DNA from: Hyphomicrobium_A sp965243865
GTDB taxonomy: Bacteria > Pseudomonadota > Alphaproteobacteria > Rhizobiales > Hyphomicrobiaceae
Assembly (NCBI RefSeq): GCF_965243865.1
Contig: NZ_OZ251603.1
Span: 3,782,001 to 3,846,000, forward strand
Length of the DNA: 64,000 bases
Reading direction: 5' to 3'
The notes under the pieces were generated by a model that was not told where the DNA came from, did no database searches, and was given only the letters and a program-made list of their open reading frames with translations. This document shows, in pieces, positions 34,550-42,618 of this stretch. Each line of letters opens with the position of its first letter. The first letter of the stretch is position 1. Position numbers and translations under genes: made by a program.

Positions 34550-35776
34550 TCAGTGTACGCGTGCCTCCTTTATGACGGCCTGCGCTGCGCTCGGCATGGC
34601 CTGCGCTTGCTGCTCTGGACCAAGCCGGTCGACCGGCTTGACGCGCATGCCCGCGGAAATCTTCTGGAAGCCCTCGACGACGACGCGCTCTCCGGCCTCG
34701 AGGCCTTCGCGGATCAGCCACGTGGAATCGACCACCGGCCCCACCTCGACGGGCTGCAGCGCGACTCTGTCATCCTCCTTTATGACCCACACCTCCGCCT
34801 TGCCGTCATTGGTCCGCTGAACCGCCTGTTGCGGCAGCGCGATGGCGTCCGCATCGACAGCCTGCGTGATGCGCGCACGCACGTACATGCCGGGCAGAAG
34901 CTCATTCGTCGGATTGGGGATCTGCACGCGCAGCGTCACCTGGCCGGTGCTTGGGTCCGCCGAGACGTCCGAGAACAGCAATCGGCCCGCGTGCGCATAG
35001 GTGCTGCCATCCTCCATGATGAGCTGCACATTGGCAGCCTTGTCGTCGGTATGAGAAAGCTCGCCGCTGGCAAGGTCCCGCCGCAGCTTGTTCAACTCGC
35101 CGACCGACTGCGTGATGTCGACGTAGATGGGATCGAGCTGCTGGATGGTCGCCAGCACGCCGCTGGTATTAGACTCGAGCAGCGTGCCCTCGGTCAGCAG
35201 CGCACGGCCAATACGGCCGCTGATCGGCGCGCGTACGTTGGTGTAGCCTAGATTGAGCTGCGCGCGATCGCGCGCCGCCTTCGCCCCGGCGACCTCGGCA
35301 ATTGCCTGCTGATGCGCGGCGGCAGCGATGTCGTGTTGCGCCTGGCTTGCGGCCTGCTTCTTTAGCAACGCTCCGACACGCTCGGCCTGCTGCCGCGTCA
35401 GAACAAGATTGGCCTCCGCACGCGCGAGTGTTGCTGCGGCCGTAGCGAGTTCAACTTCATAGAGAGCCGGATCGATCTTGTAGAGGATGCTGCCCTCTTT
35501 GACTTTGCTGCCCTGCTGGAATGTCCGCTCGGTCACGAGGCCGCTCACGCGCGCCCTGACCTCGGCCATTCGCATCGGCGCAACGCGTCCCGGCAGATCG
35601 CGCGTGTATGGGATCGGCTGCGGCCGAACCGTTACGTAGGCGACCTCGGGCGGCGGCGTGTGCTGTTGCGCTTTGGCTGTTGGCTCATCGCAGCCGGTGA
35701 GGGCAAACGGCGACAGCCAGAACAGCGCCGACGCGCTGCGGTTGAGAATGGAAGCTCGGGGGAAGCCGGGAAGCAT
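34550..35776 (-). CDS. RND efflux periplasmic adaptor lipoprotein (AcrA/MexA type)
   Basis: 408 residues from ATG 35776, chosen because it gives a lipoprotein signal with lipobox ALTGC (Cys29); the frame is open to 35998. The order is lipoyl/hairpin/beta-barrel: RVSGLVTERTFQQGSKVKEG (lipoyl half), a coiled hairpin (AEANLVLTRQQAERVGALL), APISGRIGRALLTEGTLLE, and the membrane-proximal domain (LPQQAVQRTNDGKAEVWVI). It bridges the inner-membrane pump and a TolC-like duct. It is the first gene of the two-gene operon. Confidence 0.95.
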   Translation of the reverse strand: MLPGFPRASILNRSASALFWLSPFALTGCDEPTAKAQQHTPPPEVAYVTVRPQPIPYTRDLPGRVAPMRMAEVRARVSGLVTERTFQQGSKVKEGSILYKIDPALYEVELATAAATLARAEANLVLTRQQAERVGALLKKQAASQAQHDIAAAAHQQAIAEVAGAKAARDRAQLNLGYTNVRAPISGRIGRALLTEGTLLESNTSGVLATIQQLDPIYVDITQSVGELNKLRRDLASGELSHTDDKAANVQLIMEDGSTYAHAGRLLFSDVSADPSTGQVTLRVQIPNPTNELLPGMYVRARITQAVDADAIALPQQAVQRTNDGKAEVWVIKEDDRVALQPVEVGPVVDSTWLIREGLEAGERVVVEGFQKISAGMRVKPVDRLGPEQQAQAMPSAAQAVIKEARVH

Positions 35777-35879
35777 GAAAGCCTCGTGAATGCATGCAAA
35801 TGCGTAGGGCTGCGCCAGGACCGATAGGTCAGCGACGATCAAGGCGCAGGCGAAAAGCAGCTTTGTCGGCCGCTCGATC

Positions 35880-36230
35880 TCAAGCGGCTGCGTTGATGGG
35901 TGGTCTGTGTCGCGGCGGCATATTGCGCGAAGTGAGCGGTCTGGCCCCAAATCGCTCAATGACATACGGGATGGGCACGCCGAGCTCCGCCGGACCAATC
36001 GTCAGAGTGAAGTCCAATAGGTCGGCGCTGGAGGCGTTGAATCGGTATGCCGGATCGTCAGTGTCGGCTTCCGCGATCTCGTCATGATCCGCGGGCTCGC
36101 CTGCAAGAGTAGTGCTGAGCAGGCCACCCAGGTCTGCGGGGTGGGACACCCGATACTCTGAAATTGGGAGAAACGCTCCGATCCAGAGCAGCAGCATGAA
36201 GCCGAACGATTTGGTCGTTCTTCTACACAT
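35880..36230 (-). CDS. hypothetical protein with N-terminal hydrophobic segment
   Basis: 116 residues from ATG 36230; the frame is open to 36290. I do not recognise a family. The start RRTTKSFGFMLLLWIGAFLP looks like a signal or anchor. The rest is acidic (EPADHDEIAEADTDDPAYRF) and ends with a basic, Pro-rich tail. Codon use is plausible for coding, but no strong Shine-Dalgarno sequence precedes it. It lies upstream of the adaptor gene on the same strand, 103 bases away. It could be a spurious frame. Confidence 0.4.
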   Translation of the reverse strand: MCRRTTKSFGFMLLLWIGAFLPISEYRVSHPADLGGLLSTTLAGEPADHDEIAEADTDDPAYRFNASSADLLDFTLTIGPAELGVPIPYVIERFGARPLTSRNMPPRHRPPINAAA

Positions 36231-36422
36231 GCATCCGAAGCTAGGTTGCGTTGCGCTGCAGAGCAACATGACACGCGCCATACGCGTCACTCTGTCCCAA
36301 CGCTATGTATTAAAAGCAAATTTACCGTTCGAATTTGCGACGATCTGATTAATGAATGATCGCGCTTTGCCAGCAAATGCAGCGTCGAAGGGCGCCACCC
36401 AGGCACATGGCGAAGATGGATT

Positions 36423-37727
36423 CTATTGAGCAAACGACTCCAGAAGGCGGGGGACGTCTGAGCGGTTCTGAACCGCGACCCGCGGCTGCGTCCGCAGCAT
36501 CACCTCAATCTGCTCCAGCACGTGCGCTGGAGTGATGGCCGACATGCAGCCTACGCCGAATGGACAATCTTCGGGTTGACGCAATCCGCATGGCGCGCAC
36601 TTCGTCTGACCCGTGAGGGAGACAGCGTGTCGGCCCACCGGCCGCCAGATATCGATCCGCGATACGCCAGAGAGGATCGCGACCGTCGGCACGCCAAGCG
36701 CAGCGGCCAGATGCGTGGTGCCCGAGCCGTGACCGACGAAAGCGGCACTCCTAGACACGATGTCTGGGAGTCGTTCCAGAGGCACGCCTATGGCCATGTG
36801 CGTAGTCGCTGCCGGGAGAAGTTGGGCTAGCTCCCGGGCAAGCGACTCTTCGGCTCGCCCACCGAGAATTACGATGTCGAGGTCAAAAGCTTCTGTGATA
36901 CCCGAGGCCAGTTCGCGAAAATAATCGATGGGCCACTGTCTTATCGGATCACCAGCCCCAATGCTGAGCACTGCGTAGGGTGAGATGTGGCGAGAGGTCG
37001 AATCGGTTAGCAGGCCGTGGATTGGGTGCTCGCTGCGTGAAGAAAACGCGGCAATAACTGCTTCGCTGAGCGCCATCAATCGTGTTTCAGCGTGTATGGA
37101 TCTCCCGTTGCCGTCGATGTTCTCGAATGACGGAAGCATGATATCCACGCCCGGCATGCCGGGTTCGGAGGGAGCATAAAAGCCAGCCCGAAAATCCGCG
37201 TCGATCCGATAGAGCAGCGGCCTGGTGTCGGCGTCATGGCGAAGGTCTATGGCCATGTCGTAGCTCTTCCCCTGCATCAGTTGTTCGAAGCTTGAGAGGG
37301 CGTCGGACGCAGGACCGTTCCAGTTCCGGTTCAACTCGGTAAAGAAGTTGAAGGGTATCACTTCATCGAACCAGCCAAGCGTTCTCGCCCAGCCTATGTT
37401 CCACGATCCGCACACTAGGCTGAAGCTGGCATCCGGAAATGATGATCGCAGCGCGCTAATCGCGCGAAGTGTCAGGACAAAATCGCCGATATGCGCCAGT
37501 GACAGCAGAACAATCCGCCCGTCGCGACGGGGTAGAGGTGGATTGGTGATGAGCACAGTCGTTGCAGAAAATGTGCCGCCTTCAAATGCTCTACCGGGTC
37601 TGCTGCTACGCAGGGCCGGTAGCACCCTGGATCGCAGCAGCTGCTCAAGCCGAGAGCCACGAGGGACGAAAATTCGGACAATCCGTTTCAGTAGCCGGGC
37701 GATCCGGGCGAAATCTGGATCTTCCAT
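36423..37727 (-). CDS. glycosyltransferase family 9 (heptosyltransferase-like) protein
   Basis: 434 residues. GT9 enzymes transfer heptose or other sugars from ADP-activated donors to lipopolysaccharide core or other glycans at the cytoplasmic face. Family marks: RIVLLSLAHIGDFVLTLRAISAL (seen as LSLAHIGDFVLTLRA), YDMAIDLRHD, YAVLSIGAGDPIRQWP and the donor-binding FVGHGSGTTHLAAALGVPTVAIL (seen as GHGSGTTHLAAALGVP). A Cys-rich stretch (TKCAPCGLRQPEDCPFGVGC) near the end may bind metal or form disulfides. Three hand-counted 60-base blocks give 40, 32 and 29 G+C, lower than most neighbours, so transfer is possible. No LPS cluster surrounds it. Confidence 0.85.
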   Translation of the reverse strand: MEDPDFARIARLLKRIVRIFVPRGSRLEQLLRSRVLPALRSSRPGRAFEGGTFSATTVLITNPPLPRRDGRIVLLSLAHIGDFVLTLRAISALRSSFPDASFSLVCGSWNIGWARTLGWFDEVIPFNFFTELNRNWNGPASDALSSFEQLMQGKSYDMAIDLRHDADTRPLLYRIDADFRAGFYAPSEPGMPGVDIMLPSFENIDGNGRSIHAETRLMALSEAVIAAFSSRSEHPIHGLLTDSTSRHISPYAVLSIGAGDPIRQWPIDYFRELASGITEAFDLDIVILGGRAEESLARELAQLLPAATTHMAIGVPLERLPDIVSRSAAFVGHGSGTTHLAAALGVPTVAILSGVSRIDIWRPVGRHAVSLTGQTKCAPCGLRQPEDCPFGVGCMSAITPAHVLEQIEVMLRTQPRVAVQNRSDVPRLLESFAQ

Positions 37728-37974
37728 GTACCCTTGCAGCTAGAAAGATCGACAATATCTCCAATCGATACAATCTTAGATTGCGGATTGCAACCTATGG
37801 ATGCGGACAACGCAACCATAGTCTGAGGCAGGTGCCTCGCCTCCCGGACTCCGCCCTTTAGGCTCCGTCTTAAAAGTCTCATGAGAACACGCCCTTACTG
37901 CCTGCGTTGGAGCCCCGGACACGCCAAGGCCGGCGCAGTTTCCCGCGCCGGCCCAGACTCCGCTGCGTTGATCT

Positions 37975-38460
37975 CTACTGACCTTTGAGCCGCTGCCTGA
38001 CTTCCTGCTGGCTGGGGATGCGCCCATCGTGCGTCAGCTGGTCGATGATGCCGGGTAGCGCTTTCGATAGCTGCGCCAACAGATCATTGACGTTGAAGCC
38101 GGCCTTGTCGGCCATCTGCTCGATGTTCTCTTTCCCGAGCGCCTTGCCGAGTGCGTCCGGCTGAACCGGCTTGTTCTCCCCACGCCCAATCCATGAGCGG
38201 ACGGCATCGTCCAGTCCTGCCTGCTGCAACTGAGCCAGAAGGCCGCCGAGTCCACCGAGTTCGCCAGCGCCTACCCCGCCACCCTGTTGTGCGGCATTGG
38301 CCTTTGGCTGCACAGCTTCCGCTTGCTGTTGGCGCGGAGCGGTTGGCTGCTGCCCGTCCTGTTGCCCGCCCATGAGCAACTCCTGGAACACCACGAGCAG
38401 CGGTTGCGAGACATTTTCGCCTTGTGAGAGCTGTTTCAGCGTATCGTCAAGCATTCCCAT
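37975..38460 (-). CDS. yidB: YidB family protein (DUF937)
   Basis: 161 residues. The N-terminus MGMLDDTLKQL, a Gln/Gly/Ala-rich middle (GGLGGLLAQLQQAGLDDAVRSWIGRGEN, seen as LAQLQQAGLDDAVRSWIG) and the C-terminal PDALGKALGKENIEQMADKAG and LLAQLSKALPGIIDQLTHDG are typical of the YidB/DUF937 family. The biological function is not established. It starts 36 bases after the stop of the Cys/Trp-repeat gene on the same strand. Confidence 0.88.
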   Translation of the reverse strand: MGMLDDTLKQLSQGENVSQPLLVVFQELLMGGQQDGQQPTAPRQQQAEAVQPKANAAQQGGGVGAGELGGLGGLLAQLQQAGLDDAVRSWIGRGENKPVQPDALGKALGKENIEQMADKAGFNVNDLLAQLSKALPGIIDQLTHDGRIPSQQEVRQRLKGQ

Positions 38461-38496
38461 GATCGTCTCCTTTTGCCTGTTGAGGTGAGCCGTGTC

Positions 38497-39249
38497 CTAT
38501 TGCTGGCTCAAATGTCTGTTGCACTCGCTGTAATAGCCGCCGCCTTCCTCCGTCCATTTCGGCTCTGTGATGCCCGCTGCTTTGTTTGCCTCGTATTGAT
38601 CCCGGCATGTCAGTAGACGTGCGCGCCCGGCACTTTCCCCGGAATACTTGCGCGACACAGCTGTCGGAAAGATCGATCCCATCGTCGGGCTCATGCTGCC
38701 GCTTCTCTTGGCGATCGTCGCGGGACAGCCGGCAGAGCGAAACGCGTTCCACGTCATGTCGCCGAGCGTGCCCGCGGACTTGGCCGCCTGATAGCGCGCG
38801 CTGCACTCTTTCTCGCTTATCTTCGTCGGCTCGACAGACTTTTTCTGCGCCGCCTTGGCAGGCGGTGTCTTTGGCGCTTCCGCAGTCTTTGCAATGCAGC
38901 CCGCGGATCGGAACTCATTCCAGCTCATTCCGCCGAGCGTCCCGTCCTTCTTGGCGCTCTTATAGCGCGCACTGCACTCTTCCATGCTGGGTGCTGTCGA
39001 GGCCTTAGCCTGTTCCTTCTTCGCGGCCTTCGCCTTCTTCAGAGCCATGGTTGCGCCGGGTCCGCATTCTTCCTTGCGGAACTCGTTCCAACTCATATCG
39101 CTGCTGCCGCCCTTGCTGGCCGCCTTGTATTTCTCGCTGCACTCCTGCATCGACAGGGCACTTGCAGGATGCGTGAAACACAGCACCGAAAGCGTCACCA
39201 AACCGGCCATTGCTGCTGTTGAAAGTGCTGCTGATGAACTCGTCGACAT
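38497..39249 (-). CDS. secreted Cys/Trp-repeat protein
   Basis: 250 residues. A signal peptide (MAGLVTLSVLCFTHPASA|LSM) precedes at least three clear copies of a unit of about 35 residues: C-S-x-x-Y-x-x-A-x(6-8)-M-[ST]-W-N-x-F-R-x-x-x-C, at about residues 37-62 (ECSEKY ... MSWNEFRKEEC), 93-117 (ECSARY ... MSWNEFRSAGC) and 147-173 (ECSARY ... MTWNAFRSAGC). A fourth, diverged copy is near the C-terminus (TCRDQYEANKAAG ... ECNRHL). Lys/Ala/Thr linkers separate them. Each unit probably closes one disulfide. I know no assigned function. The start shares an 18-base context with the GT51 gene upstream. Confidence 0.8.
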   Translation of the reverse strand: MSTSSSAALSTAAMAGLVTLSVLCFTHPASALSMQECSEKYKAASKGGSSDMSWNEFRKEECGPGATMALKKAKAAKKEQAKASTAPSMEECSARYKSAKKDGTLGGMSWNEFRSAGCIAKTAEAPKTPPAKAAQKKSVEPTKISEKECSARYQAAKSAGTLGDMTWNAFRSAGCPATIAKRSGSMSPTMGSIFPTAVSRKYSGESAGRARLLTCRDQYEANKAAGITEPKWTEEGGGYYSECNRHLSQQ

Positions 39250-39446
39250 CGCGTCCTCGTTGACTGTTCAGTCGCCCCGATTTGTCCACTGATGACGAGG
39301 GAGCCGACATAATCAACGGTCAGCAGTGGACAGACTTTATCATTGGCGAATGAATCGCAGACCTTTTATCGATCAGTTTCGCGTAGCCGTTCCTTGCGAC
39401 GGGCGCCGACGCGTTTTTCCGGCAGCCCGTCACGTGCCAATGGCGC

Positions 39447-42338
39447 CTAATTGCCGAAGCTGCGCCGGAATATGTCGTTCGCCGAGGACCCACTGCTGCT
39501 GACGCGAGTCGACCCGCCGCCGTAGCCACCGCCGCCACCGCCCCGGCTACGTGTGACGACGCGTTTGCCACCACCGCCTCCTGACCGGCGCGCAGTCTTG
39601 CGCCGCTTCGTCTCGTCGGATTCGTCGAGGCGCTTGGATAGTTCGACCTGGGCGAGGTGGTCATCACCCTTGTTGATCGCATTCCACTTGCCGTCGAGCG
39701 CCTGCGTAATGCGCTTCTCGTGACCGTAGATGTCCTTTTGCGTGGTTACGTCGCCGTTCTCGTCGACCTGCGCCGTAAAGTAGGTGATGTGCACGGGAAT
39801 GTGCTCGTTGAGATCGACGGCCGTTTCCTCCGGCTCGCCCTTCACCTTGATCAGCTTGGCAATATCGGCCGACGTCCAGCCTTTGTCGGCTTCAAGCAGC
39901 ACTTCTGCTAGCCTTTGCGGATTGCGCACGCGCACACACCCATGGCTGAACGCACGCTCACTTGAAGAAAACAGACCCTTGTTCGGCGTGTCGTGCAGAT
40001 AGACAGCATGCTTGTTGGGGAACGTGAATTTGACGACACCCAATGCATTGCCTGGTCCCGATGGCTGGTAGACATCGTAGTTTCTAATGTCCGCCTTGTA
40101 CCAATTGACGCTGCCCGGCTTGATGCGCTTGCCATTGCGCATCACCACCATGTCTCTGCGCCGTCCGCGCGCGAGCGCGGGGCCGATCTCGTTGACTTTG
40201 ATGCTATCGGGAACGTTCCAGCGGGGATTGAAGTAGATGGTCTTCAGATCTTCCGAGAAGATGGGAGTCTGTTTATCCAATTCTCCGGTGATGACGCGCT
40301 CCGTGTGGATGACCTTCCCATCCTTGATCACACGCACCTTGAACTCGGGAATATTGACCCAGACGTACGTCTCCCCGAGATTGTCGGGCATCCATCGCCA
40401 CTCTTCCATGTTCGCCAGCAGCGTCTTGAGTTCGACCTTCTGCCTTTCGTTCATAGCCCGACGGGTCTTCGAGGTAATCGTTCCATTGGCTGGCTCGATG
40501 CCCCGCTTCTCCTGGAATGCTTTCACGGCATCCACGAGTGCATCGTCGTAGACGGTATCTTCGACACCGTTCGCCGGCACGTGGAGCCGTTCACGAATAA
40601 GCGCGATGTCGGCGTCCTTTGCGCCCGGCCGCAGCTTGGATCCCGACGGAATTTCGACGGGCGCGGTCGTGGCACCATCACGCTGAGCGAGATAGACGTC
40701 GCGTAGCCGCGCGAATTGCTCACTTTGCGGCTGCAGCTTGCGAAGCAAGGCATCAGGCGCATCAGAAGCAGCCATTTCTGCGATGACGAGGAAGGGCGCT
40801 CGGATCTGCGGCTTACGATCGAGATAGGAGCTTAGCTGCGTGGCAGGATCTGCAATGCGCCCGCCACGCGCTTCGCGCGCGTATTTCAGCACCGCGCGTG
40901 ACAAACCCGCTTCCGCGTCTGCGAGCTGATCCTGCGATAGCGACCGCCCGTAGGCGGGGCTTGGCAAGTACGGTATCTCGAAGTCGTCCGCATTGAGGCC
41001 CCAATCGCCAGCGCGCATGATCTCGTCGATTGTCGCCTGGGCCTTGGCGTTCCATCCGGCTTTGGAGACCCAAACGGGTTCATCGCGGGAAGCGTAGAAC
41101 ATCCACAGGGCATCGCGGTCGTCCTGATGCGTCCCTGCGGGCTGCGGCTTGAGTAACTTGTTGCGCACGTCGAGCACGATCTGCTCGCCCGTCCCTATGA
41201 AGCGCGGCGCGCTGGCTTCGGCCGGTTCCTCGTTGACCGCCGATTGAAGCGACGCCTCTTCTGGTTGCGGCTGAAGCTGCGTCTCGGGCGGCAGCGATTC
41301 AAGATGGGTATCGGGGGGCGCAGACTGCATCTGCGGCAAGCTTTGCGCTGCTTCCGGCTCGAGCGGAGCTGCTGCCGCGACCCCAGTGAAGAGATTGATG
41401 CCAAGTGTCAACCCGGCAATGGCGGAAGCAGATGCGACCTTGATGGTCGACGGCTTGGGGACGGGAGATGGAGGCATCGTCGGGCTCTCTGGGGTGAGGG
41501 GTTGAAGTTTGGCCAGCTCGGCTTCACGTTCGGTGATGACGCCTGCCGCCGCGACGGTATCGAGAACGAAGTTGCGCGCGCGCCGTGCCGCGTTGGCGTG
41601 GCGGTCGAGACGGCGTGCTTCTGGAGCTTGCGGCAGAGCAACGAGCAATGCCGCTTCGGCGATCGACAGATGTCGTGGTTCCTTGCCGAAATACTTCAGA
41701 GAGGCCGCGCGCACGCCTTTTGTGCGTCCCCCGAACGGCGCAAGCGCGAGATAGATGCTGAGAATTTCGTTTTTCGAGAACCGCTGCTCGAGCTGGATCG
41801 CACGCACGATTTGCCGCAGCTTCACAGAAGGCGTGCGCCGATACTGGTTGTCGATCAGGCGTGCCACTTGCATCGTCAGTGTCGAGCCGCCGGTGACGAT
41901 GCGTTGATTGCTGGCGATATCGCGGACGGCGCGAATGACGCCCACGGGGTCGATACCGAAATGCGAATAGAAGCGGCGATCCTCGAATGTGAATAGCATT
42001 TGCAGGTATCGCGGATCGACGCTGTGCGGATCGGCGGGCAGCTTGGTGGCGACGATGTCAGGCGGTGCCGGTTCCGCAGACGCGGGCAGCAGCGCCCCAA
42101 GCGTCTTGGTCGGAAGTGGGCCAAGGCGCTGCATGGCGATCTGCAAAGCGCAATAGGCCGCCACCGAAACGGCGAGCGCGCCAATGCCTGCAGCGGCGGC
42201 GTAGCGTCCGGCGCGACGAGCGCTGATCGTTGCTCGCATTGGTCGACTGATCATCGGGTTGATCTGAACACCCCCAATTCCCGCCGCGATGCTGGAGAAG
42301 GCACGCGAGCGGCCAACCCCACCTTCAGGACTCGACAT
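39447..42338 (-). CDS. GT51 peptidoglycan glycosyltransferase fused to an L,D-transpeptidase
   Basis: 963 residues in one continuous frame. ATG 42338 has GAGGA 4 bases upstream. Order: membrane helix (about 47-68); GT51 domain (about 105-245) with FTFEDRRFYSHFGID (catalytic Glu119), GGSTLTMQ (150-157) and KLRQIVRAIQLEQRFSKNEI (173-192; second Glu184); a second hydrophobic, signal-like segment (about 300-324); a scaffold domain of YcbB-type L,D-transpeptidases (about 380-560); a peptidoglycan-binding unit (about 575-630); a YkuD domain (about 655-835) with HDTPNKGLF and SHGCVRV (Cys801); and a basic Gly-rich tail. The GT51 part resembles PBP1C, but the penicillin-binding domain is absent. It could polymerise glycan and make beta-lactam-tolerant 3-3 crosslinks. 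Internal ATG 41477 could give a separate transpeptidase. Confidence 0.9.
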   Translation of the reverse strand: MSSPEGGVGRSRAFSSIAAGIGGVQINPMISRPMRATISARRAGRYAAAAGIGALAVSVAAYCALQIAMQRLGPLPTKTLGALLPASAEPAPPDIVATKLPADPHSVDPRYLQMLFTFEDRRFYSHFGIDPVGVIRAVRDIASNQRIVTGGSTLTMQVARLIDNQYRRTPSVKLRQIVRAIQLEQRFSKNEILSIYLALAPFGGRTKGVRAASLKYFGKEPRHLSIAEAALLVALPQAPEARRLDRHANAARRARNFVLDTVAAAGVITEREAELAKLQPLTPESPTMPPSPVPKPSTIKVASASAIAGLTLGINLFTGVAAAAPLEPEAAQSLPQMQSAPPDTHLESLPPETQLQPQPEEASLQSAVNEEPAEASAPRFIGTGEQIVLDVRNKLLKPQPAGTHQDDRDALWMFYASRDEPVWVSKAGWNAKAQATIDEIMRAGDWGLNADDFEIPYLPSPAYGRSLSQDQLADAEAGLSRAVLKYAREARGGRIADPATQLSSYLDRKPQIRAPFLVIAEMAASDAPDALLRKLQPQSEQFARLRDVYLAQRDGATTAPVEIPSGSKLRPGAKDADIALIRERLHVPANGVEDTVYDDALVDAVKAFQEKRGIEPANGTITSKTRRAMNERQKVELKTLLANMEEWRWMPDNLGETYVWVNIPEFKVRVIKDGKVIHTERVITGELDKQTPIFSEDLKTIYFNPRWNVPDSIKVNEIGPALARGRRRDMVVMRNGKRIKPGSVNWYKADIRNYDVYQPSGPGNALGVVKFTFPNKHAVYLHDTPNKGLFSSSERAFSHGCVRVRNPQRLAEVLLEADKGWTSADIAKLIKVKGEPEETAVDLNEHIPVHITYFTAQVDENGDVTTQKDIYGHEKRITQALDGKWNAINKGDDHLAQVELSKRLDESDETKRRKTARRSGGGGGKRVVTRSRGGGGGGYGGGSTRVSSSGSSANDIFRRSFGN

Positions 42339-42618
42339 CGCGTCCTCGTCGTGGACTTCGATCGTGAGGCGACAGTGCCCCGTCGGATGCCCGCAGGATC
42401 AAGCAGGCCCGACGCATCAATCGTCAGGCTCCGAGCAATCTCAAGCAAAAGAGGTGAAGCGCGTTTATGGTGTCCGAACGCGATGTGCGCGATTTGATAC
42501 TTCGCGAATTCAGAGTGTTTTGCGAAGAATTACGCGCACTTGACCGTGGTAAACGGTCGTGTGCAATTGGAGCGCGTTATCGTGTGGAGGAATAACGTTT
42601 GATTTGCGGACTTTAATC

